This document shows positions 27,171 to 34,389 of a stretch of 64,000 bases of DNA, piece by piece. Positions within the stretch are counted from its first letter, which is position 1, and each line of letters opens with the position of its first letter. Where the stretch lies: assembly GCA_023436205.1 (NCBI GenBank), contig JAEZKC010000105.1, positions 1 to 64,000 of the forward strand, read 5' to 3'. The notes under the pieces are model-generated. The model did not search any database, was not told where the DNA came from, and was given only the letters and a program-made list of their open reading frames with translations. This DNA is from Fibrobacterota bacterium. GTDB lineage: Bacteria > Fibrobacterota > Chitinivibrionia > Chitinivibrionales > Chitinispirillaceae. A program made the position numbers and the translations under genes.

Positions 27171-27893
27171 TTGTCGAGCGCAATTCAGAAAAGCCTTTCC
27201 AGACGCAAAAATAGAGGCGGCATGCTGGATGCCCTGCTTTTCGCCTTTCCCCTGAAACTCAGCAGCGGCTCCGAGCAAAAAGACAAAAGGTGTCCTGTCA
27301 ACTGCCCCACCTGCCTCAAGTGCACCACCCCGGAACTCCCACCGGAAGTCATGGACTGGGCCTGCTTTACAGATATTATAAACAGGATGGGGCCCTACAT
27401 CTCCCGGGTAAAACTGCAGGGGATAAGTACCGCCTTGCACTTCCCCCGAATTCTGGAGATGATCCGCTTTGCCCGCAAACAGGATGTGTACACGAACTAC
27501 TTCACCGACGGAAAGGAAATGAAGAGCTGGCTTGCCCAGGGACTTATCGAGGCTGGTCTTGACGAAATCACTTTTGTTTTCGACAGCACGGGAAATCATG
27601 CCCTCACCCAGCAGCGCCGTGGCCGGCCTTACGAACAGGAAAAAAAAGCCCTTACCAGCTTCTGCAAAGTTAAGCAAATCAGCAAAGCAGCCTATCCGCT
27701 GGTATCTCTGCAGTGGCGAAAACTTCCCCACAACGAGCACGAGATTCCGTCTCTTGAAAAATTTGCAAAAGAGATCACAAACGAAGAAGTGCGCTTTAGA
27801 ATTAATACAGGCAGCTGTTCATCTTCGGAAAAAGAGAAAAACCTCGAAGTGGTAGTCAGCGAAGAGGGCGTGAGGCTTCAGACTTTGGAGTAG
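27171..27893 (+). CDS. Radical SAM-like protein, short
   Basis: 240 residues. A CX3CX2C cluster motif, CPVNCPTC, lies near residue 43, followed by KLQGISTALHFPRILEMIRF and NYFTDGKEM, which resemble the beta2/beta3 region of radical SAM barrels. The chain is shorter than usual (about 300 or more residues) and lacks a SPASM-type C-terminal cysteine set. Methionine-derived radical chemistry is plausible, but the substrate is unknown. TTG start with AAGGAG upstream. It stands alone between a HEPN/MNT pair and a VapBC pair; its base composition is like the surrounding genes. Confidence 0.7.
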   Translation: MSSAIQKSLSRRKNRGGMLDALLFAFPLKLSSGSEQKDKRCPVNCPTCLKCTTPELPPEVMDWACFTDIINRMGPYISRVKLQGISTALHFPRILEMIRFARKQDVYTNYFTDGKEMKSWLAQGLIEAGLDEITFVFDSTGNHALTQQRRGRPYEQEKKALTSFCKVKQISKAAYPLVSLQWRKLPHNEHEIPSLEKFAKEITNEEVRFRINTGSCSSSEKEKNLEVVVSEEGVRLQTLE

Positions 27894-27923
27894 ATGTTCG
27901 GGTTACGTATAACTTCTATTTTG

Positions 27924-28057
27924 CTTACGGCGAAGACGCCTGTCAGGACACCAGAACCCTCCCCCGCATTGAAAATACCGGTGTACATAGTCATCGGAGT
28001 CTATCGAACACGACATCTGAGGAGCGCTTCTTCCATTCGCGCCCATTTGGGGTTACG
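27924..28057 (+). repeat. Dispersed intergenic repeat, copy A (3' truncated)
   Basis: Begins TTACGGCGAAGACGCC, which forms a small hairpin (GGCG-AAGA-CGCC), then CACCAGAACCCTCCCCCGCA, CATCGGAGTCTATCGAACA and the left arm CCATTCGCGCCCATT. The right arm seen in copies B, C and D is missing; the repeat ends at the stop of the vapC gene. Confidence 0.75.
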
Positions 28058-28060
28058 CAC

Positions 28061-28450
28061 TTAAGGTGAAAGCAGTGGAAGACCGGGAATCACGCTGAAA
28101 TGTTTATCGTAGGTCACCAGTCGGGAGCCTGTTTCCATTGCAGCTGCGGCAATCCAGATATCGTTGGCGGGAATAGGTGTGCCCTGCTCACGAAGTAATT
28201 TAACCAGCAACCCATAGCGGTCAGCAACATCTTTATCGATCTCGACTATTTTAACACCTGGCAATTCTAGAAAAGACTCCAGCTCTCTGAGGTTTTGTTC
28301 TAATTTACTTCCGATTCGAAACCCCGCATACAATTCACCTAACACAGTAACAGAAACAAAAACAGTCCTGGCGTTTTCGACGATCTCCATGAGTGGTTCT
28401 ATTTGAAGAGCAAGTCGGGTGTAGGCGTTTGTATCAAGCAAAACCTTCAT
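28061..28450 (-). CDS. vapC: PIN-domain toxin, VapC family
   Basis: 129 residues. Acidic metal-binding residues of the PIN fold: D6 in VLLDTNAY, E in LGELYAGF near 42, D in PANDIWIA near 96 and D in VTYDKHF near 115. VapC toxins cut RNA, often tRNA or rRNA. I chose the ATG at 28450, which has GGAG seven bases upstream and overlaps the antitoxin stop as ATGA; an in-frame GTG at 28459 is less likely. Confidence 0.9.
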   Translation of the reverse strand: MKVLLDTNAYTRLALQIEPLMEIVENARTVFVSVTVLGELYAGFRIGSKLEQNLRELESFLELPGVKIVEIDKDVADRYGLLVKLLREQGTPIPANDIWIAAAAMETGSRLVTYDKHFSVIPGLPLLSP

Positions 28451-28713
28451 TTTCTCCACATTTCTTCATCAATTGATTCAAACAAAGCGGTATCACGTTC
28501 AAACTCTTCTGCTTCTTTCTTTGTCCACTTGGAAATAACGCTTCTCACGTCACGCTGTTTCCCTGAGGTCTCCAGTGCAGTATCGCCCAGCCCCACAGCC
28601 TTTTGAAGCAGATCGATAACTGCTTTATTGAGGCTCCGATGAGATTCCTGAGCAATTTTGCGAAGGCGCTGTTCAACCGGTTTTGGGATTCCCCGAAGAG
28701 TAAGTGTATTCAT
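28447..28713 (-). CDS. Ribbon-helix-helix antitoxin (FitA/VapB type)
   Basis: 88 residues. The N-terminus (MNTLTLRGIPKPVEQRLRKI) is a ribbon-helix-helix with the arginine-rich first helix typical of FitA-like antitoxins; the C-terminal half is acidic and probably wraps the toxin. The ATG at 28713 follows GGAGTCACTT; an ATG four codons upstream is also possible. The 4-base ATGA overlap with vapC gives the usual antitoxin-first arrangement. Confidence 0.85.
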   Translation of the reverse strand: MNTLTLRGIPKPVEQRLRKIAQESHRSLNKAVIDLLQKAVGLGDTALETSGKQRDVRSVISKWTKKEAEEFERDTALFESIDEEMWRK

Positions 28714-28845
28714 AAGTGACTCCATTTCGCATGCACTAATAGCTCCACTTTAATATAGCACACTTTTTAGTGAATATGCAACTGATAAGCCGATTTCGGC
28801 CTCAGCCTGCTCCATTTAATCGTAAGGCGTAAATGGTAGATACAA

Positions 28846-29182
28846 GTGGCTTTTGAGAGACATGAATTAGAGAAATACCGTGAAGGCTGGATGGAACGGG
28901 AATCGGAAGAGGTCAGCGCCAATACCCGGCTTCGGGAGAAAGCTTTATCCGAGGTTATAATAATTTCTCAGATCCTTACAGCCAGATATAGAGTCGAAAA
29001 AATTATTCTGTTCGGCTCACTTCTGGATGAGAACCGCTTCAGTACCGCTTCCGACATCGATATCGCCGTAGAGGCTCGAGAAAAGTGTCTATTTCACTGC
29101 TCTGGGAGAACTCCTTATGGAAAGTTCATTTGAAATAGATCTGGTTCCGGTTGAAGATGCCTCTCCGCTGCTCCTGCAGCGC
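28846..29182 (+). pseudogene. MNT nucleotidyltransferase, frameshifted and truncated duplicate
   Basis: Nearly identical at nucleotide level to 30600-30938, including the bases just before the GTG start. A 2-base deletion near 29077 (GTAGAGGCTCGAG here, GTAGAGGGGCTCGAG in the intact copy) shifts the frame, so the product would stop at 29133. Similarity ends abruptly after CTGCAGCGC at 29182, and no HEPN partner follows. It is a dead copy left by a segmental duplication. Confidence 0.9.
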
Positions 29183-29290
29183 ATCTTTTCCTTGGTGGTC
29201 ATTTGCTCTCCCGCTCTGAATTACACATACTTATTCTCTCAATATACTACCAATGAGGAGCCAAGAGAAATGCGGGGTTTAATCCACTGC

Positions 29291-29318
29291 ACGTAATCCA
29301 ATAAAGATTACGTTTTTG
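29291..29318 (+). terminator. Perfect 8-bp inverted repeat followed by T run, before the hicB remnant
   Basis: ACGTAATC (29291-29298), a 7-base loop, GATTACGT (29306-29313), then TTTTG. It looks like a rho-independent terminator. It ends about 23 bases upstream of the hicB start, so it could instead be the HicB operator. Confidence 0.55.
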
Positions 29319-29340
29319 TGAATGTTTGAAGGAGAGAATA

Positions 29341-29510
29341 ATGTCTTTAAAGATCAGTGTAGTCATAGAAAAAGATGATAATGGCTACTTTGCATTTTGT
29401 CCTGAGCTGGAGGGTTGCACTCTCAGGGAAAAAGTTTTGAAGAAGCCTTGTCAAATATCCGGGAAGCGGCAGAGCTCTATCTTGAGACTCTAACCGATGA
29501 AGAAAAATGA
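29341..29510 (+). pseudogene. hicB antitoxin remnant, frameshifted
   Basis: The first codons read as a HicB antitoxin: VVIEKDDNGYFAFCPELEGC, the typical partial RNase-H-like start. After the Thr following this Cys the frame is lost by one base, and in the next frame the family sequence resumes (SQGKSFEEALSNIREAAELY, ending at TGA 29510). A good GGAGAG ribosome site precedes the ATG. A single-base deletion near 29427-29430 explains it. Confidence 0.82.
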
Positions 29511-29556
29511 TTATTGTTAAGCAAAGAGATCCTTACTACCTCACTAGAGGTTCACA

Positions 29557-29706
29557 GTGGCTAAACTTCAAAGGATGACTGCTCCCGAAGCGGAAAAGCT
29601 TTTGTTCTCACATTGCTTTGTTCTTGTAAGAACCAAAGGAAGTCATAGAATCTATACTTCAGGGTCTGTCAGGGTTGTCATACCGTTCCATTCAGGAGAA
29701 TTTTAA
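29557..29706 (+). pseudogene. hicA toxin remnant, C-terminally truncated
   Basis: 49 codons from GTG. They encode the HicA double-stranded-RNA-binding-like start, with the active-site histidine in TKGSHRIY and the strand VVIPFHSGE, and then stop. Intact HicA continues with a second helix of about 20 residues. Adding one base at the GAATTTTAA point would read HSGEIL, as in intact proteins, so a second single-base deletion is likely. The order hicB-hicA is the reverse of the commonest one. Confidence 0.75.
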
Positions 29707-29812
29707 ATCCGGTAACTCTGCTCTCATTCACCCTTGAATCATTTCTGAAACAACCCACTCTGCTTTTACGAATTCCTTTAACAGATTCTCCCCGAATACT
29801 ATCTTTTCTTTC

Positions 29813-30031
29813 ATGAGCACAGAAAACCAACAATACCAAATCCCGGTTAAAAGCAATGATCCTTCGCGCTATGCTCATCTTACCCCGGCTCAAAAATGGG
29901 AACAGGCGGTAAAACTACGTGAAATGGCCTGGAGTCTCAAAAAAGCCGCAATCAAGCAAAGCCACCCTGACTGGAGTAATGAGCAGGTGCTGAAGGCCGT
30001 TCGGGAGATTTTCCTGTATGCATCAACCTGA
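29813..30031 (+). CDS. Small conserved-looking protein of unknown function
   Basis: 72 residues, no signal peptide, mostly helical: a proline/serine lead, then LTPAQKWEQAVKLREMAWSL, AAIKQSHPDWSNEQVLKAVR and a terminal FLYAS. The WxxEQ...HPDWSxEQV pattern recalls small proteins found beside toxin or nucleotidyltransferase genes, but I cannot name the family. No strong ribosome site is seen. It lies between the hicA remnant and an intact MNT/HEPN pair. Confidence 0.55.
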   Translation: MSTENQQYQIPVKSNDPSRYAHLTPAQKWEQAVKLREMAWSLKKAAIKQSHPDWSNEQVLKAVREIFLYAST

Positions 30032-30071
30032 TCTGCTGCCATTTAATCAGGAATACCCTGATCTCTTTTTG

Positions 30072-30346
30072 TAACGGCGAAGACGCCTCTCAGGACACAC
30101 AGCACCCTTCCCCGCATCGATACCTCCGGCGTAAATAGTCATCTGAGTCTATCGAACACGACATCTTTAGCCCCTCCTCCATTCGCGCCCATTCGTGTTA
30201 TTCGCGGTTTAACTCCTGAGAAATCAACCGCTAATGGCGCCAATAGACGCGAATGGGGAGCTGATCAGTTGCACAATTCTTCCGCTCCTGACTCTTTGAA
30301 CTTTGTGCCCTCAGTAGATAAATTCCGGATCCTATTCTCGACTTAC
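30072..30346 (+). repeat. Dispersed intergenic repeat, copy B (full length)
   Basis: About 275 bases. The opening is TAACGGCGAAGACGCC (small hairpin). In the middle, inverted arms CTCCTCCATTCGCG and CGCGAATGGGGAG enclose a second stem, GCGGTT/AACCGC. The tail contains ACTTTGTGCCCTCAGTAG and ends near CCTATTCTCGACTT. The same order occurs in copy D at 32488. Apart from an inverted repeat next to the next gene, the rest of the 30032-30599 gap (30347-30570) is AT-rich and shows no gene. Confidence 0.8.
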
Positions 30347-30570
30347 AAAAACTCTGAAGCATTGACGAATATTGTGTTCTGAAGCTAAAAGACGGCTTTA
30401 GAAAAAAAACCAGGCGTTTTCTGCTGCTACATGGTTGATTTTATGGTGAAACCCGTGGTCCGACCCCCAAATAAGAAAAATCGGCATTTCGTAATTTTAG
30501 CATATGGTATATATTTGTTTATAGGGTATAACTGCTAATTGGTGTATCTTGAACAAATAAATTCATCATC

Positions 30571-30586
30571 ATTGGCATTTACCAAT
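30571..30586 (+). promoter_or_regulatory. Inverted repeat just before the MNT/HEPN pair, possible operator
   Basis: ATTGG-CATTTA-CCAAT lies immediately upstream of the AAGG ribosome site for the gene at 30600. It is absent from the corresponding position of the duplicated pseudogene at 28846. Autoregulation at such a site is common for toxin-antitoxin pairs; here it is only a guess from position. Confidence 0.35.
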
Positions 30587-30599
30587 AAGGTAGATACAA

Positions 30600-31007
30600 G
30601 TGGCTTTTGAGAGACATGAATTAGAGAAATACCGTGCAGGCTGGATGGAACGGGAATCGGAAGAGGTCAGAGCCAATACCCGGCTTCGGGAGAAAGCTTT
30701 ATCCGAGGTTATAAAAATTTCTCAGATCCTTACAGCCAGATATAGAGTCGAAAAAATCATTCTGTTCGGCTCACTTCTGGATGAGGACCGCTTCAGTGCC
30801 GCTTCCGACATCGATATCGCCGTAGAGGGGCTCGAGAAAAGTGTCTATTTCACTGCTCTGGGAGAACTCCTTATGGAAAGTTCATTTGAAATAGATCTGG
30901 TTCCGGTTGAAGATGCCTCTCCGCTGCTCCTGCAGCGCTTGAAAAATGGAAAGGTAATTTATGAAAAAGGAAAGAATCCCCGAGCTCAGAGCGGAAATCA
31001 ACAGTGA
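30600..31007 (+). CDS. MNT-type nucleotidyltransferase (antitoxin)
   Basis: 135 residues. After a helical lead of about 45 residues comes LFGSLLDEDRF, with GS then DID at X11 spacing, and a third acid in FEIDLVPVED. It is the intact version of the copy at 28846-29182. GTG start with AATAAGG upstream. Its 3' end overlaps the next gene by 47 bases, an unusually long overlap, and the last about 15 codons may be read-through beyond the conserved KVIYEK end. It is paired with a HEPN-like protein. Confidence 0.85.
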   Translation: MAFERHELEKYRAGWMERESEEVRANTRLREKALSEVIKISQILTARYRVEKIILFGSLLDEDRFSAASDIDIAVEGLEKSVYFTALGELLMESSFEIDLVPVEDASPLLLQRLKNGKVIYEKGKNPRAQSGNQQ

Positions 31008-31446
31008 ACTCCTGAATCTTGCCGACCTGGTAAAATCACTGGGTGTGCAGCGGGACCGCATCCCTGAAGATCGGGAGCTGCGTTCAGTTTTTCTGGAAAG
31101 CAGTGCCCTGAAACTGCATAATTTTTACACCGGTATTGAAAGAATGTTCCGCAAGATTGCAGAAGATCTTAACGGCGGGCTGCCACCATCTTCTGAATGG
31201 CACAAACGGCTGCTTTTATCAATGTCGCTTGATCTTGATTCGATCAGACCGGCGGTGATATCCAGGGAAACCCTCAGCCAACTGGAGGATTATCTTGCTT
31301 TCAGGCATGTAGTCCGTAACATTTACGGGTTCGAGATAAAAGAGGAAAAACTGTTTCCCCTTCTGAAAAAGATTGATGCCGTATGGAAAGATTTTTATCA
31401 GGATATGAAGAAATTTCTTCTGTTCTTAAGTGATATGCAGCAGTAA
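30961..31446 (+). CDS. HepT-like HEPN-family protein with Asn in place of the motif His
   Basis: 161 residues, helical throughout. The HEPN motif position reads FRHVVRNIYGF: aligned to RX4HXY it is R-HVVR-N-I-Y, with asparagine where the RNase histidine normally lies. The AMPylation-type tyrosine is kept. Either the true motif is offset (RHVVR could supply other residues) or the protein is a non-nucleolytic partner. The ATG has GGAAAGG upstream. It forms a two-gene unit with the nucleotidyltransferase. Confidence 0.78.
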   Translation: MKKERIPELRAEINSELLNLADLVKSLGVQRDRIPEDRELRSVFLESSALKLHNFYTGIERMFRKIAEDLNGGLPPSSEWHKRLLLSMSLDLDSIRPAVISRETLSQLEDYLAFRHVVRNIYGFEIKEEKLFPLLKKIDAVWKDFYQDMKKFLLFLSDMQQ

Positions 31447-31522
31447 TCCCGGTCGCAGTCACTTACCTGTTTACAATCAACGCATTGAATGCAAGATCCG
31501 AATTCAAACCAAAATACTCTTA

Positions 31523-31734
31523 TTAACGGCGAAGACGCCTCTTAGCTCACCAGCACCCTCCCCCGCATTGAAGCATTAAGCGTACATAGTCATCGGAGTC
31601 TATCGACCACGACTTCTGAAGCCCCTTTTCCATGCGCGTCCATTCCGTGGTTTAATACCTGAAAAATCAATCACTAATGGCACCAATGCACGCGAATGAG
31701 GAGCTGAAGCTCTCAGTGAGAAGAATTCGGCTCC
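31523..31734 (+). repeat. Dispersed intergenic repeat, copy C (internally shortened)
   Basis: Starts TTAACGGCGAAGACGCC and keeps CACCAGCACCCTCCCCCGCA, CATCGGAGTCTATCGAC and both arms (CCATGCGCGTCCATT; ACGCGAATGAGGAGCTGA). It then jumps to CAGTGAGAAGAATTC, skipping about 55 bases present in copy D. The gap 31447-31840 holds nothing else that I recognise. Confidence 0.75.
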
Positions 31735-31840
31735 ACTGTCTGGGTTTCCTAACAACTAAACTACCTTTAGGACACTGCTAACAAAAGAAAGGTCCTTATT
31801 TTGCTTTAATAATTATTCTTCCGTAATCATGGGGGAATAG

Positions 31841-32236
31841 GTGGAAGTGGTTATAGATACATCCGCGTTGCTGGCTGTACTCATGGGTGAACCTGAACGG
31901 GGCGTCATCATAAGAATAACTAAAAATGCCCGGCTTATGGCCCCTTACGCCCTTCACTGGGAATTTGGAAATGCCTTATCCGCAATGATGAAGAAAAAGA
32001 GGTTGCGTTTAGAACACCTGAAAAGTATTGTAGGAAATTATCTGATAATACCTTTGCAGTTTTTTGAAATCGATATTTCAGCTGCACTTGAAATTGCCGG
32101 TGAACGTAGTATTTATGCTTATGATGCTTATTTTCTGGAATGTGCGCGCAGTTCCGGGGCACCTTTGCTGACCCTGGATCGGGATATGATGCAGCTTGCG
32201 ATCGACATGAGGCTTAATCTTCTGGAGGTAGTCTGA
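31841..32236 (+). CDS. vapC: PIN-domain toxin, VapC family (toxin-first locus)
   Basis: 131 residues. PIN acids: D6 in VVIDTSAL, E in LHWEFGNA near 42, D in YAYDAYFLECA near 93 and D in LTLDRDM near 112, with Thr/Ser in the usual places. GTG start after GGGGGAATAG. The antitoxin gene follows with a TGATG overlap, so the toxin comes first, the opposite of most VapBC loci. Confidence 0.87.
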   Translation: MEVVIDTSALLAVLMGEPERGVIIRITKNARLMAPYALHWEFGNALSAMMKKKRLRLEHLKSIVGNYLIIPLQFFEIDISAALEIAGERSIYAYDAYFLECARSSGAPLLTLDRDMMQLAIDMRLNLLEVV

Positions 32237-32454
32237 TGATTATCTACTCTATAACCGAAATTGAAGGACAGCTTGATACTCTTCTTGACCGGGTCAAAAA
32301 TGAGGGGAAAGTGTTAATAAGAAAGGAAGATGGCACTTTGTTCTCCATATCTCTTGAAACATCAGCCAATTCTCCTCTGGATGTGGCACCAACCAAAACA
32401 GATCTGACTACAGAAGAAATTATTGAATTCATCAGAAACGCCCGAAGACGGTAG
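32236..32454 (+). CDS. Phd/YefM-like antitoxin
   Basis: 72 residues. The N-terminal half (MIIYSITEIEGQLDTLLDRV ... GKVLIRKEDGTLFSI) has the strand-helix-helix-hairpin pattern of Phd/YefM DNA-binding domains; the C-terminal tail (about 45-72) is acidic then basic and should bind the toxin. It overlaps the upstream vapC stop by one base. It is short but complete for the family. Confidence 0.78.
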   Translation: MIIYSITEIEGQLDTLLDRVKNEGKVLIRKEDGTLFSISLETSANSPLDVAPTKTDLTTEEIIEFIRNARRR

Positions 32455-32487
32455 CATTCCCTTGTGAGCGTGCTCTTTTGTTTTTGC

Positions 32488-32756
32488 TAACGGCGAAGAC
32501 GCTCCCAGTGCACCAGAATTTCACCGCGCTTGAAACCTCCAGCGGACATAGTCATCATAGCCTGTCCACCACGACAGCCCCCTCCTCCATTCGCGCCCAT
32601 TCGTGTAATTCGCGGTTTAATCCCCTGAAAAATCAACCCTAATGGCGCCAATGCACGCGAATGAGGAGCTGATTAGTGGCACTATTACTCCCGCTCTTAC
32701 CTCTGTGGACTTTGTGTCCTCCGTGAGAAGAATTCCTCTTCCTATTCCCGACTTTA
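32488..32756 (+). repeat. Dispersed intergenic repeat, copy D (full length)
   Basis: TAACGGCGAAGACGCTCCC, then the arms CTCCTCCATTCGCGCCCATT and CACGCGAATGAGGAGCTGAT around TTCGCGGTTTAAT. The tail is CTCTGTGGACTTTGTGTCC ... CCTATTCCCGACTTTA. It fills most of the 32455-32909 gap; the remaining about 150 bases carry no gene. Confidence 0.8.
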
Positions 32757-32909
32757 ACCTCAATTTAACACACAAAACCATTCATTTCCCCAATCCTTTT
32801 CTCAATAAAATCCTGATAAGTGATAGATAAATTGGCATTTTTCTTCCACCCGGTTGTATTTTCATTAATCTACCCCAAGTAACCGTTAGTCACACATTTT
32901 GGAGCGCAA

Positions 32910-34178
32910 ATGAGCACCCGTAAAATTGCTGTTGTCGGTTTAGGTTATGTTGGATTGCCCCTGGCAGTGGAACTTGCCAAGTATTTTCCTGTAACCGGTT
33001 TTGACATCAATCAGAAGAGAATCGACATTCTTAAGGGGAAAGTGGACCCCAATGGCGAGGTATCAAGTGACATACTGAAGGAAAGCGCCCTGGAAGTTTC
33101 ATGCGATCCCGCCGTGATCTCCTCTGCAGATGTTGTCATAGTGGCTGTTCCCACCCCGGTGGATACACACAACATCCCAGATTTCACCCCACTGGTGAAA
33201 GCTTCCCAGACCGTGGGCAGGCACATGAAGAAGGGAGCCATCATCTGCTACGAGTCCACTGTGTACCCCGGTGCCACCGAAGAGGAGTGCATCCCGGTGC
33301 TTGAAAGGGAATCGGGGCTTGTCTGGAAAAAGGATTTCAACGTGGGCTACTCCCCCGAGCGCATCAACCCCGGGGACAAGGTGCACACCTTCGCCACCAT
33401 CACCAAGGTGGTTTCCGGCGACACCTCTCAGACCTGCGACATTCTGGCCGAGATCTACGGTAGCGCGGTGAAAGCGGGCATTCACAAAGCCGCCAACATC
33501 AAGGTGGCCGAAGCGGCCAAGGTGATAGAAAATACCCAGCGGGACATAAATATTGCTCTCATGAACGAACTCAAGGTCATCTTCGATAAGATGGGCATCT
33601 CCACAAAGCAGGTGCTGGAAGCCGCCGGCACCAAGTGGAACTTTCTCAAGTTTGAGCCGGGTTTAGTTGGAGGTCACTGTATAGGGGTGGATCCCTACTA
33701 CCTGGCCTACAAGGCTGAGGAGATCGGTCATCATCCGGAAATAATCAAGGCGGGAAGGCGCATTAACGACGCCATGGGCCGCTATTTCGCCCAGAATTTT
33801 CTTAAGCAGCTGATAAACAGCGGCAATGCCGTGAAAAACGCCAAAGTGCTCATCTGTGGGCTCACCTTCAAGGAAAACGTGCCCGATATCCGCGATACCA
33901 AAGTTACCGACATCATCTCTGCTCTTCAGGAGTTCGGCTTGAAAGTGGATGTGTGGGACCCGGTGGCGGAGCCTGAAGAGGTGCAGGAGGAGTACGGGAT
34001 TGAGCTGGTTACTACGCCGCAAGAACATGATTACCAGGGGCTGATAATTGCAGTGAAGCATACTCTTTTTATCAACTTAGGTAAAAGGGGTTTGGAACTA
34101 TTTCTTATTAAAGGTGGAGTTTTCTATGATCTAAAAGAAAGCTTAGAAAACAATAATGGTATCTGCTATACTTTATAG
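32910..34178 (+). CDS. tviB: UDP-N-acetylhexosamine 6-dehydrogenase (TviB/WbpO type)
   Basis: 422 residues. The NAD-binding start is VVGLGYVGLPLA, the middle domain has GYSPERINPGDK and NTQRDINIALMNE, the catalytic cysteine is in GGHCIGVDPYY near 260, and the C-terminal UDP-binding domain has GLTFKENVPDIRDTK. These enzymes oxidise UDP-GlcNAc or UDP-GalNAc to the uronic acid. TviB/WbpO-like is my best reading; WecC-like activity is an alternative. ATG with GGAGCG upstream. The last about 40 codons are clearly AT-richer than the rest, marking the left edge of the cassette that follows. Confidence 0.92.
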   Translation: MSTRKIAVVGLGYVGLPLAVELAKYFPVTGFDINQKRIDILKGKVDPNGEVSSDILKESALEVSCDPAVISSADVVIVAVPTPVDTHNIPDFTPLVKASQTVGRHMKKGAIICYESTVYPGATEEECIPVLERESGLVWKKDFNVGYSPERINPGDKVHTFATITKVVSGDTSQTCDILAEIYGSAVKAGIHKAANIKVAEAAKVIENTQRDINIALMNELKVIFDKMGISTKQVLEAAGTKWNFLKFEPGLVGGHCIGVDPYYLAYKAEEIGHHPEIIKAGRRINDAMGRYFAQNFLKQLINSGNAVKNAKVLICGLTFKENVPDIRDTKVTDIISALQEFGLKVDVWDPVAEPEEVQEEYGIELVTTPQEHDYQGLIIAVKHTLFINLGKRGLELFLIKGGVFYDLKESLENNNGICYTL

Positions 34179-34389
34179 ATGAAGTTTCCTATACAAATTT
34201 TGACATTTGTTGATGGTAAATGGTAGTTTTTTATATCTATCTTCAAAGTATGAAAAATCTACAGTTGGAATTACTTTCACGTAAAAATATTAAACTAAAG
34301 CGGAAACGGCTATAATAGTTTCATATGCGATTTCGCGATTACCAATATTTTCCTTAATTTTAGCAATTAAATTGAAGGTCCCGAGGTAC

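Noticed and set aside
27924..32756. Integron cassette array, with the repeats as attC sites and toxin-antitoxin genes as cassettes
   Set aside because: Toxin genes and long hairpin repeats fit the idea, but no integrase gene is visible, genes lie on both strands, and I could not find a conserved GTTRRRY/RYYYAAC pair framing the repeat copies.
32833..32848. Sigma-54 promoter before tviB (TGGCATTTTTCTTCCA)
   Set aside because: The GG element is present, but the essential GC of the -12 box is CC.
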